Shown here: positions 24,538-35,500 of the stretch, piece by piece
Layout of the letters: every line of letters begins with the position of its first letter
How positions within the stretch are numbered: position 1 is the stretch's first letter
Origin: Strix aluco
Taxonomy: Eukaryota > Chordata > Aves > Strigiformes > Strigidae
DNA length: 64,000 nucleotides
Assembly (NCBI RefSeq): GCF_031877795.1
Contig: NC_133970.1
Span: 45,449,287 to 45,513,286 of the forward strand
Direction: 5' to 3'
Made by a program: the position numbers and the translations under genes
The notes under the pieces: model-generated
What the model saw: only the letters and a program-made list of their open reading frames with translations
The model's database searches: none
What the model was told of the DNA's origin: nothing

Positions 24538-25417
24538 GCCCCCTGTGAGAAGCTTCTCAAAGCTCCCCTGGCTCCAAGTTGGACCCACCTTTACACCAAG
24601 GCAGGGCCAATTAGCTGCACCTCTGCAATAAGTATTTAAGAAGGGTAACCTGAGAGGAGTTGTGAGGAGAACATTTGTGTGAACACTGAGGTCAGTGGAA
24701 GGAAGTGGGGGAGGTATGCCAGAGCAGAGACTCCCCTGTACCCTGTGGTGAGACAGCAGGGCTGCCACCCGTGAAGGTCTACAGTGGAGCAGATATGGAT
24801 TTGTGGCCTGTGGGGAGCCCCACACTGACTCAGGTGACTGTGCCTGAAGGAGGCCAGGACCCTATGGGAAGAAGGCCCTGCTGTTGTAGTTCAGCGCTGG
24901 GAGGATTGCAACATGTGGGGGTGACCCACATGCCTGTGGGAGTGACTCATGTCAGAGAGAGTTTCTTCTGTGAGCGGGGGACCACGCTGGAACAGGGGAG
25001 GAATGTCAGAAGTTCCCCCCCCCAACGAGGTGGAAGAAGTGGCAGGACTGACCACACCCCCCATTCCCTGCCCCCTGTCCTGCTGGGGGGAGGAGGTAGA
25101 AATATCAGGAGCAAAGCTGAGCCCAGAAAGAAGGGAGGGATGGGGGAAGGTGTTTTCAAGATGTGGTAATGCTTCTCACAGTCCTACTCTGTATGTTAAG
25201 TGTTGTTGTTAGTGTCTGTATTAAATTGATGTTCTTTTTTTCTTCCCTTAACGAGTCTGTCTTTTGCCTGTGCCTTAATGGATGAGATCATCCCTCTCTG
25301 TCCTTATCTCAAGTTCCTGGGTCTTTTGCTTCCCTCCTTCTCAGCACTGGGGGGAAGGGGTGAGTGAGTGGCTGCATGGTGCTCAGTTGCCCTCTGGGCT
25401 CAAACCATGACATTAAC

Positions 25418-26184
25418 TCGTATGTCCAGCATTGGGACAATATGTAGTATTATTTCTCAATGTGAGTAAGAGAGAAAATTAAAAAATTACTGGTCCAGAG
25501 GCTCTTTCTGTAGAGCACAGATATATTTCCCCCCCACACTTCAAAGAAAAGGTGAAAGTAAATAAACAGGTTGCTTTGCAACAGTGTAATACAAGCTTTT
25601 CTGTATCTGACAAGTGCATCATATATTGAAATGTTTGCTGTGCTCTGTAGGAAAACAGTGGGTTGCTAGTATAAAACGTAAAGTTCAGAGACAACCACAA
25701 GTCTGATACTTGGGTTTCTCTTCTAAACACCCACATGTGAACTGTACACAGGCTGCAGTCATTAGGCATGTGATTACTTGAGCTGCACTGCTGTTGGAGG
25801 CAGGAAGGAGCTCAGGCTGGCTTTTCACAGTCCCTTTAAGCTGACCTAGGTGATAGTTACCACCACCCTGCAAACACACACCTACCTTGAGCTGTGTATT
25901 CCTCCTGTGAGTGAGCTGCATGAGGGAGCTGTTTTGGCCAAAAAGATATTCCTGGTGAGACCACTCTAGCTCCTCCCTCCCTTGCTCTTGGCCATGTGGG
26001 CCTGCCTTTCTTCCCTGGTGCTCATCCAGGACTTTGCTCAATCAGTTTAAGTCATTGATCAACAGAAGGTAACTTCTGATATTTTGTATCCATTATTTTC
26101 TCAGGGTTTAGAAAGTTGTATTGTTATAAGTAGATTTCTCAAATTGATGTGAGTCAGAGCCAATCAAAATTTCAATTGTTTACT
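25418..26184. other. Intergenic, unique
   Basis: A 118-codon minus-strand ORF (25685-26041) shows no known motif. Nothing else recognised. Confidence 0.5.
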
Positions 26185-26430
26185 TAGCAAGCGGCAACAA
26201 GCAAAACAGCGCTGGGCGGCCAGGGAGTTCAACTCTGCCAACGGCGCGCGCACACTTCCCAAAAGTCTTTCCTTTTATATCCTCCGTCTTCTGGTATCTG
26301 TGTCTCGTCGAGGGGTGTACTCTGCGTCTGCGCGCCTTGTTGCTAGGAGGTCGTTTTCTGCCTCCCGGTGGTCGTGGGGATGAAGGCTCCATGTCTTCCT
26401 CGTGTCACGAATTCCTCCTATCTCCTGCTT
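26185..26430 (-). repeat. LTR fragment related to 17370
   Basis: Minus strand shares GCCGCCCAGCGCTG-like, AGCAACAAGGCGC and GGCACGCGCC-like segments with the LTR at 17370. No ends or duplication found; limits approximate. Confidence 0.55.
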
Positions 26431-26600
26431 TCCTGAGAGTAGTCTCACAAAGCTTTCGTTTATACCTTATAAGGTAACACAGAGTACAGACACTTCCCCT
26501 TTGCCCTTCTCAACCCCCCTCCTTTTCCCTCCTTTCAGTCTTTTGCACAGTAGAAGTCCTTGCTTCAACATTTTAATTTAGATAAGCACTTATAATCTGT

Positions 26601-26901
26601 TGTAGGGAGTGGCGTTCGGAAGATCTCGCGATGTACGGAAGGAATAGCTGTAGCCCTCCCTTGTTACGAGGTAAGGTGATGGATAGGCTTGTAATGTTAA
26701 GGGCACACCCACGAAGGAGGTGCTTGGTGAACGTATATAGGTGAGATACACAGTTTAATAAACGGACATTTTGTATCCATCATATTGGTGTTTGTACTGA
26801 TGTCCCCGTGAAGGTCTTAACCTCCTGCAGCATTAGTCTGCGATCTGAGCGCCACTGATATGTGGATTGGCAGGTTTAATGAGGCAGAGCTAACTGCAAC
26901 A
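26601..26901 (+). repeat. Solo LTR, short form of ERVK-like family
   Basis: 301 bp, same family but with only one of the two 78-bp units after the polyadenylation signal. Flanks ATCTGT and GTCTGT (26595-26600, 26902-26907), a 6-bp duplication with one change. Confidence 0.9.
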
Positions 26902-26907
26902 GTCTGT

Positions 26908-27568
26908 TAGTCGTTACACAATGTAATAGTTAAGATTAAGCTTAGGCTTACATAGTTTATGGAATAACATAGCACAAGCTTCCAGTATCTTTGACGGAAT
27001 TTGATAAATAAACAGTTTACTGTCTATCACATGTATCAGCTTGTGGAAGAGCACTAGCAGAGAGCACTGGAACTGGCACAGGTGAGAGTAGTGGGACCTG
27101 GAGTTCCCCACAAAGCAGTGGTGAACCACTGTCTTCATTGCCATTTCTTACTTTTAAGTCCAGCTGTGAATCCTCAGACTCCCACAGGAGCTCAAGGTAT
27201 TTTTAGAGCCTTATAAAAGGCATAAGCCTTCTGAAGCTTAATTCTTCAAGCAGGAGGTATAAGCAAGCATATTTACTTATGATAGTTCATTTACACTGAC
27301 TTCTACAGACGAAGTTGTTTTTATGGAGGGCATAAACCATAAGAGAACACCAATGCCCCTCTCTGTCTTAGGTTGTCTAAGGGTTCAGCTAAGGTGAAAT
27401 TCAGCTCAACATTAAGACACCTTAATTAACAAATATATTTTGGTGTCTGAACATGAGCAAGACATCCATGCTGCCATTCTAGTCTGAAGAGTGGAGAGCC
27501 CTTAGCAGCTCACATAAAGCAGACACCTATATCTGGTCAGCTAAGTAGCTCTTCAGACTATTAACAAT
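26908..27568. other. Intergenic, unique
   Basis: Nothing recognised. Confidence 0.5.
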
Positions 27569-27573
27569 AATGG

Positions 27574-28429
27574 TGTTACAACCAAGACTGGGAGCCCAGA
27601 GAGTTGTAAAGGTTCTGCGATCCCCTCGGGTTAAATTAAGGTGAAACAACACCAAACAACTGGTTAAAATGTTTTACTTGCGGTAGAAAACCATTTAAAC
27701 TTGGAAAAGGATAATAAGCAATGTGGTGTCTTAGAAATCTATAAGAAAGAAAAGAAAGGAAAGAAAAGAAAAAGAAAGGAGAGAAAGAGAGTCAAAGAAA
27801 TCCGGATCATACCCCTGGATTCAGCACTGTCTCAGGTCTGGTAATCTTGGGTGGTGGGTGCACGCACAGCAAAGTTTTCTGTTGCCTTTTAAGTTCATCT
27901 TATCAGCTGATTAGCATACTAGACAAAGAGAGGCAGGTATTCCATGAACTCATTTCCATGAGAGATGGGGAAAAGGTGGAGCATGGGTTCTGCACATGCA
28001 TTGGGGGGGAATGGGGTACATTAACCCTTTTGTCCAATTGAGTTGGTGGTCACTATCTCCCCCTACCACCTTTACCTTTTCCTCAGTTTTTGTTTCTTGG
28101 GCAATTATCTAGCCTCTAGCTCCATCTGGTGCTGGTTGTTTATCTCTTATCAATCTTTTAGCTCTTCTTCAAGGCTATAGTCGTAAATTAAGGTGTAGGC
28201 CTTAACCTGAACATATGGTTTTACTCAGTCTATGTCTCCTCCCTTCAAGGCTTATCTAGGGAATTTGGCTATGCAACTGAAGGGAGCAGAGACATGCACC
28301 CTTCCATACACCCTGTGCTTCCCTAGGCTGATAATTCATTCCTTAGACTAATCACAAAGGCCACAGCTTGTCCTTGAGGTTTTCTGTGTTGATTAATGTT
28401 TGAGGCATTAATTCCTTCAGTTCCTTACA
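27574..28429 (-). repeat. Solo LTR, 5-bp TSD AATGG
   Basis: 856 bp, plus-strand ends TGTTACAACC and TTCCTTACA, flanked by AATGG (27569-27573, 28430-28434). Contains a purine run of GAAA units at 27739-27796. Orientation is inferred from a minus-strand AGTAAA and is less sure. Partner at 63834. Confidence 0.85.
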
Positions 28430-28434
28430 AATGG

Positions 28435-29208
28435 TAACTTAGACTTACCTGAAACAGACATTTACGTTCCCGGAGCTGTTTTCTTCCAATGGGGATCAAT
28501 TCAACTGCCAAAACATGGATATCTACTATCATTCAGGCTTTTAGATAAGACAGAATCTACACAAAACCTGTGCTATTCTGGACCAGCACCTGGAAGCCTG
28601 ATTACATACCTTAAATGGTACTGGACTTTTGTGTAGAGGAACTGAATCACACACTGATTCCCTTGGGAGGAAAGTGTTTACCCTTGTCTACTTGGATAAC
28701 TCCAACAGCTCCCTCTCTACCCCTCTCTCTAGAGAGAGAAGAGAGGCAATTACACTAAGTTACACACTGGGAGACGTTCAAGATACAGCATTTTTCATAG
28801 AGACAGATTATCTGACATTTCAGAGTTCATATACTTCTAGGTTTTAACTATCACAACAAGCAACTATCAAGGTTGGTCAGAATATCTGATTTGTGGATTA
28901 AACTGTAGGTGTAAATCTTGAACTAGTGCAGCTTATTTATTTGCAACCACAGGCTGTTCCAGCCAAAGGCAAACTGGTCTGCTAAATTAGTAATACGTGT
29001 CTTGGCCAGTTCTGGGTACAGCATGTCCTATCTACATCTATAAATTTAAGTCTGTGCTTCTATTGTTAACTATAAACATATCAATCAGTGAAAACACTGA
29101 TCCCAGTAGGCATTGCTTCTATTCTAAGGAAAGCTGGATTCTACTTTATTCAATGAGAAATACTTGATTTCTCCTGTTAAAGTCTCTATTTTCAATAAAA
29201 AATTAATT
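28435..29208. other. Intergenic, unique
   Basis: Nothing recognised. Confidence 0.5.
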
Positions 29209-29213
29209 ATCTG

Positions 29214-29791
29214 TGGTGTGGTTTAAACCTGGCCAGCAGCCAAACACCACACAGCCACTTGCTCACCCTCCCCCACCCAGGGGATGGGGGAGAGAATTGG
29301 AGGGTAAAGAGAGACTCATAGGTTGAGATAAAAATAATTTAATAATTGAAATAAAACTGTAACAATAATAGTACAAACAGGAAATACACAATGCAATTGC
29401 TCACCACCTGCTGACTGATACCCTGCTCGTTCCCAGCTAGTGATCCCAGAAAAGCCAAGATCCCGAAACCATAATCCCAGAAGCGAGAGAGAACCCCCTC
29501 CTTACCAGATGCCCCTCCTTTATATACTGAGCATGACGTTACATGATATGGAATATTCCATTGGCCAATTTGGGTCCGGTGCTCTGGCTCTGCTCCCTCC
29601 CAGCTTCTTGTACACCTGTGCATGGGCAGGACATGGGGAGTTGGAGAGTCCTTGATCTCTTAGCAACAACTGAAAACATCAGTGTGTTATCAGCATTCTT
29701 CTCATACCAAATCCCATACTGAATCCAAAACACAGCACTAGTCTAGCTACTAAGAAGAAAAATTAACTCTATCCCAGCTGAAACCAGGACA
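29214..29791 (-). repeat. Solo LTR, 5-bp TSD ATCTG
   Basis: 578 bp, minus-strand TGTCCTGGTTTCAGC...CCACACCA, flanked by ATCTG (29209-29213, 29792-29796). Minus-strand TATATAAAGG near 29520 is the TATA box. About 1.85 kb past the GHR stop and in the same direction. Partner at 9773. Confidence 0.92.
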
Positions 29792-29796
29792 ATCTG

Positions 29797-31640
29797 CAAT
29801 AAAACACATTGTGTCAGGACAGATCAAAGACAATACATTTATTGAACTTTGAGAAAAACAAGAAAACTACTGACATAAGGAAAGTTAAATAGAAACCAGA
29901 AGACACATCTTTGGACTGGCATATAATGGCTTGTGTGACCAGTAAAGTACCAAAATGACATTCTGATTTTGATTGAGGTATTTAACTATTTTTGGCAATA
30001 AAAACAGCATAAGAAATTTCTTCCAAATGCACACATAGGCATTACTTGCATTAGTGTCTCTCATCTATGAAATTTTTAATGAAACTAAATAATGTAGCTG
30101 TTAGAAAAATATAGCAGCAAATTAGCAGAATATCTAATACACATTTACCATAAAGTACGTGCTAAACTTAAAAATCCCACTCAATAGGCCCCATCCTGTA
30201 GCCCTTGGTCACAAAGACAGAATCAATGAGTTCAGTGGGAGACATCATGAGCAAGATCTGCATTTGCCACACTTCATACACTTCTGTTCAGGTCAGAGAA
30301 AGGAAATGAACGTCCCTATGTGCTTTCTAAGAAGAACCCTGCTATGATGGAACTATGGCCTAGGAAAGTAACTTCTGAAGCAATAACAGTTCATTGTAAA
30401 GCTCCGTCAAGAGAGCTTTCCCACCAAGTTTCATTTTTCTCTCCTTCTGAAAGTCTGTCTGATGTGGGCAGAGGAGATGCTGTTAGGTTGCAAAAATGAT
30501 AAACACTCTTGAACAATATTGCATTCAATTCCCTTATTCTACTTAAGTCTTTTAGTCCTGTTATAGCTTTAAAAATTAACTCCTGGCCAAATCCTGAAGT
30601 CCTTATTTTATTTTTTTAATCAAGACTTTATGTGGTACAAACTAATAACTGTAGTGATACCTTTGGCTGTAGGGGGGCTTCAGAAGTTGGTCAATGTGAA
30701 AAGATAATGCTGTTAAGTCACCAGAGCTTATTCACGTGTTTTCAAAAATTTTAAATGAAAGTGTAGTTACACACTGATTAATACTGTGGTCAACAAAATC
30801 TTACTTATAAAATAGTATATTATTAACATTAACCAGAATCTGATGAAAAACAGAATCATTTGCCCAAATGTTTTTTATATTTTAAAGTTTTCTACAAAAC
30901 TTTAAATTTAATGTATATTTCTATATTAGGTACCATAAGAAAGTAATAGAATCAGTTACCATAAATTTCTACACTATTTGAAAATCTCTCTACAGGTTTC
31001 TTTGGAGGTATAAAATGGCTCTGTAAAAATCTATTTTTTCTTTTTGTTGCAAACAAAATTTTTATAAAACAGAAAACTCCTTTTTAAGACTGCAGCAATT
31101 ACATTTCTTAGATGGGTCATCATAATTAACCTACAGTGTGTAGTGTAATAGAAAACATTTATGTTTTTATGAATAAAATATTAAAATATATTTTATTAAT
31201 TTATATAAATCAAAATAGATGTGTTATTCAAACTACTTTTGTTTTTCACCTATATATTCAGTTCCCAGTTATTAATATAAAGATCTCTGCCAACAACACA
31301 GTTTTTACTAAATTCTTAGACTTTAAACCACCTGATTTTTAGCTTTATCAAAAAGCATGATGTACTGTACATTAAACATAGCCATTTCAATGTTTAGTAT
31401 CACAAAAATCAACACCCACAAGAACAAGACAGTCACTGCTAGTAAAACAGTCTCAAAACAAATTAATAGATAATATTTACAGAACACAATACAAATATTT
31501 TGATGAATATTTTATGTTACAACATTTCAGATAAAATTATAAGAACCATGAGAAACTTTTAGACTTCATTTTGGTTTCAGCATACAAGCCTGATCTGACA
31601 CTCTGCTGTGAAATACTGCACACACCTAGTCAAAGAAGAG
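29797..31640 (-). other. GHR 3' UTR and flank (extent uncertain)
   Basis: AT-rich sequence after the GHR stop with no other gene. AATAAA occurs on the minus strand at 31192-31197, 30607-30612 and 29838-29843, about 0.45, 1.03 and 1.8 kb past the stop. Any could end the transcript; none can be chosen from sequence alone. The stretch ends at a solo LTR. Confidence 0.55.
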
Positions 31641-32594
31641 CTACGGCATGATTTTGTTCAGCTGGTCTGTGCTCACATAGCCACAAGACATGTTGAATTC
31701 TTTGTCTGGCACAGGCAGTGCAGTTGCATTAAGCATAAGGCCTTGTGGAGAGTGAACGATATGAATAAATGTATAGTCTGGGACAGGCATCTCTGAATTT
31801 GGGGTTTCTGCTGTTGAAGCTCCAAGATTGACACCGGTAGTGGTAAAGCTCTCTGTGGTGAAGTAAGTGTCCTCATTACAGCTTTGCTCCTGAACATGCG
31901 GCTCATCCTCTTCATGGGAAGTCACAGCAATACATTTTTTCACATCTGCCTTGCAGAAGTAGGCATTGTCCATGGTGAAGTTTTGTTCTGTGCAGTCTTC
32001 ACACTGTGCTCTCCCCACCTTGGATTTCTGCCCTGGTGAAAATACAACACTGCCTGCTGGAGTAATATCACTCACTTGCATGTAAAAGTCAGTATTTGTC
32101 AATGAATTCTGGTTACTTAGCTGGGTATGGATCGATGGTCTAGCTGGGTCAATGCTGTCTGCAAAAGGTGACCATGGCTGGCTATTTTTGGACTGAGTAT
32201 GCAGCTTTTGGGTGTCTGTGTCGGCAAGGCTTGGAAGTGACTCATCATTATCTTTCCTATCAAGGCATAAGAGATCGTCTTTTTCAGTTACCTTTTTGAA
32301 CTGATCAATATCAGAGATGGCATCACATGTGTCGCTTGCACTGAAGTCTGCCTCTGGAATATTTGGTTCACAACAACTGGCCCGTCCAGAATCATCATCC
32401 TTTGCTCCCAAGAAACTCTGTGATTTCATATGATCTTCACTCATGAGCCTGTCAGTATCCGATACTCTGTTCTTTTCTTCGGGGTCTTCTATGTCCAACT
32501 CAATAAACTCAACCCACAAGTCGTCATTGTATAGATGTGTCTTGTAGCTGTCATGGCTGGCTAAGATGGAGTTCACTTCATCTAGCTTTCCTTT
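31641..32594 (-). CDS. GHR: GHR exon 10 (cytoplasmic tail and stop)
   Basis: 954 coding bases (317 residues and TAG) after a TATAG acceptor. It begins [18 protein letters not shown], followed by the WVEFIELD segment (Box 2 region). Several tyrosines in the tail (for example [16 protein letters not shown]) are candidate STAT5-type sites. The end, [14 protein letters not shown], is the conserved C terminus of GHR. No frameshift or premature stop was seen. Confidence 0.97.
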   Translation of the reverse strand, partial: KGKLDEVNSILASHDSYKTHLYNDDLWVEFIELDIEDPEEKNRVSDTDRLMSEDHMKSQSFLGAKDDDSGRASCCEPNIPEADFSASDTCDAISDIDQFKKVTEKDDLLCLDRKDNDESLPSLADTDTQKLHTQSKNSQPWSPFADSIDPARPSIHTQLSNQNSLTNTDFYMQVSDITPAGSVVFSPGQKSKVGRAQCEDCTEQNFTMDNAYFCKADVKKCIAVTSHEEDEPHVQEQSCNEDTYFTTESFTTTGVNLGASTAETPNSEMPVPDYTFIHIVHSPQGLMLNATALPVPDKEFNMSCGYVSTDQLNKIMP

Positions 32595-35500
32595 CTATAA
32601 AGCAAGAAAAAAATAATGTTATAAAGGAAAGAATAAAAATGCTTGTGCTTTTTATGTTGTTAATTTAAGGAAAGGTAATTGTAGCTGATGTAATAATTGC
32701 AAAGTGGTGGGTTTTTTTTATTTTATGAAAACTAATTCTGTGGCAGTCATAATTTTTTCCTACAAAATTGTTCTGCTTGGAACAACAATTGTCACCTGCT
32801 ACTACTACAATGATTCCCTCTAGATTGTAGAGCACAATATTACCTTCAAGAGATCTGGGTCAATCCCTTTAATCTTTGGAACTGGAACAGGAGGAAAAAT
32901 CAGCATTTTTAACCTGGAAAAAATAAATGATAGCTTTTAATTGACATTGGTCCTTTATGAGGAATTTAGAAGAGAGCTTTACATTGCATTTATACTTATT
33001 TACTTCAAAACTGAAATGTTTGAAGATTCAATTTCAAATAGTGCTAAGGAAAAGAATGATTGTTTTCTTTCATTCCAAATAAAAATCAAGTTTTCTGCAG
33101 CTTTTCTAGTTGAAATCACATGCATTTATGTGGGAATCCATTTTGGTCTTTGATAATTTAATGCTCTATAGAAAGAGAGTAAATTCCTAGAGCACTGTCA
33201 ATAGTTTCCCTTTTTATATAATTTTCAAAGGAACCTGATACAATTTTTTTTTTCGGGGACAAAGTAGTCTTGCATAAGCCCAATAAATTTAAATAGGGGA
33301 ACAGAAAAAAAGGAGTTGGTGAAAAGAGTGAATTACTTCAGAACTAATAAATAAAACAGAAACACAACTTCAAAAATTTAGGCTAGTATTTTGCCATCTC
33401 TATGACACTTCTGTTTTCTGAATTATTAACGTAACAAGTAATATATAATAACAACAGGGTGAAGTACTAAGGCTTGGACAACAGGCCCAAGCCAGAGTTG
33501 ACCTATAGATGAATCCTGTATATTTTATAACTGATAACCATTGTGCTAGTAGGTATTGTACTAAGTTATAACAACCCACCTATTCTGATGTAAAAAGTGC
33601 TAAAGTGTTGAAGTATTGAAGCCTGAACAACAGGCCCCGAGCCAAAGCTGCTAACTTAGTATGTAGTCATTAGTGAAATATGTATGCTCATTAATGAAAG
33701 ATGTAGCTTAGATATCATATACTCATTACTGATGATGAATGTAATGAAAACATCTCTATCCTAAATATATATTTTTATCCTTCTTTGTGTAGGGGCAAGT
33801 TAACAAGGCCATGGAGCCAGCTGTCTGGCCTTGGGACCAGATGTGTGGCCTTGTTCTGAAAAGAACATGGTCAAAATTAGATAAGCAGGGAAACTCCCTT
33901 GGCTTCCTCCTTGAACCCTGGCCAGGCTCTGGGGGAATCTAATTGGAGAGTGAAACCACATGTTTCCACTCAAAACAAAGGTGCCAGCTATTCTGGCTTG
34001 TCGATCTCTGGTATATAAGGCTGGGCCCGTTTGCAATGACTTTGGAAGCCTCACCTACGGGTGGATGCACCGCGTAGGATTTCCCACTTGCCGGGACAGG
34101 CTCTCCAAATCCTCGCTGTAACCGGGGCTGCCCAGCGCCTGCAGGTCTGGATGATGGTAACGTATGCAAGTGGTGATGGATCTTTCTTAATCACTCTTCT
34201 CTCTCTCAGGTAGTAATGATTTGATGCGTTACCCTGTATTTTCCTGTTTGTTGCTTTAAGTGCACTATTCTGCCTTTTCTTACTGTATGTTTTCTGTATT
34301 ATTCTGTTATATTATTTAGTTATTTCTAGTAAAATACGCCTGTGCTTTTCACTCTGGTGTCTGAGTTTAATTGATATCCCTGATCAGCAAAACATGTACA
34401 TACTGTGGAAAGATATTATTCTAATTCTTCATAAAGTGAATTTCTATTTCTTTGAGAGAAAAACCTACAACCAAACAACAAAAAAGAAAACCCAAATAGA
34501 AAGATGATTTTTCCATTAATAATAATCCAACAATAGTGTGTCATGCCTATCTCCTCCATTTTACCTCTCTCTTTCTTTTGCAAACAGAGAAACTGTACTT
34601 CCCAAAAGGAAAATTCAGCATTCTCTTTATACTGGCTTACTTGCCTATTTTAGAAAGGAAGCTGTGGGAAGGGTAGATCCAAATCCAAATATTAGATTTG
34701 TTGCATTGTTAGTGACCTTGGTGAGGTCCAGGACAGATTAGAGGGGTCTTAAGAAGTGCTAGAGAGAAATTTAGGCACCTTCTGCTTAACTATGGCAGGC
34801 CTAAATTTCCCAGCTGTTTTTGGCAGACCCTCAAAGTTCTGCCCAGCAAGCTTCAATGAGAGCCAGAAATCAAATAATTTTCCACCTAATCCCTGGAGGG
34901 GCTGTGTTAGCTGTGCATTGGCTGGGCTCTCAGAGTACTAGTTTAAGATTTGAGCTTACAGTTGAATCCACTGACAGGATTGGGCACTGCTTCTAACAAA
35001 ACAGACAAAGGATTTTACCACTCACTGCCTGGAGAAATCATTCAGGAGGGAGAACTACACTCTGCTCCTTTCTTAGCCTTGCATAATTCAAACCTACATC
35101 TCTCAACTCTAAAAGAGTATGGCCTAACCCTATGGCATCTGTCCTAGGGAGCCTGGTTCAGATCTTGTGAGATTAGAGTTGAGGAAACTATGAATTGATA
35201 TCTCTTCAGATACAGGAGGAAACTGAGCCTGGATATTTTGCATTACTGGAAACCTATGTAGCCTGCTCTTCTGCAGAAGACATTGCCACTCCCACCACCA
35301 TGTGCACCAGTTTGAAGGAAAGGGTGCAGGCCCATATGTCCAGAAAAACATTCTAGATGAAGGGTCCTCAGTGGAAAAAAGCCTCCTACAGCAATCATGA
35401 TTAGCATGGAAGATATTAATGAGCTGTGTGATCAGAGACATGCTTCAGCCCTCAGGATCTTCTGCGACCAAGCCACCCCTTGCCCACTGTGCTGATCTTA

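Larger units (their letters stand above)
23481..25412 (+). repeat. Outer LTR of a three-level nest, TSD TTAAC
   Basis: Plus-strand LTR of the 830/6769 family: 64 bp at 23481-23544, then resuming at 24542 and ending CAAACCATGACA at 25412. TTAAC flanks it (23476-23480, 25413-25417). Its own length is about 935 bp; the interruption is a second LTR. Confidence 0.9.

Noticed and set aside
27739..27796. Regulatory GAGA-like element
   Set aside because: A simple GAAA-type purine run inside a solo LTR; no further evidence.
1..29000. SELENOP or another host gene downstream of GHR
   Set aside because: No selenocysteine-rich stretch, exon series or other recognisable host coding sequence was found.
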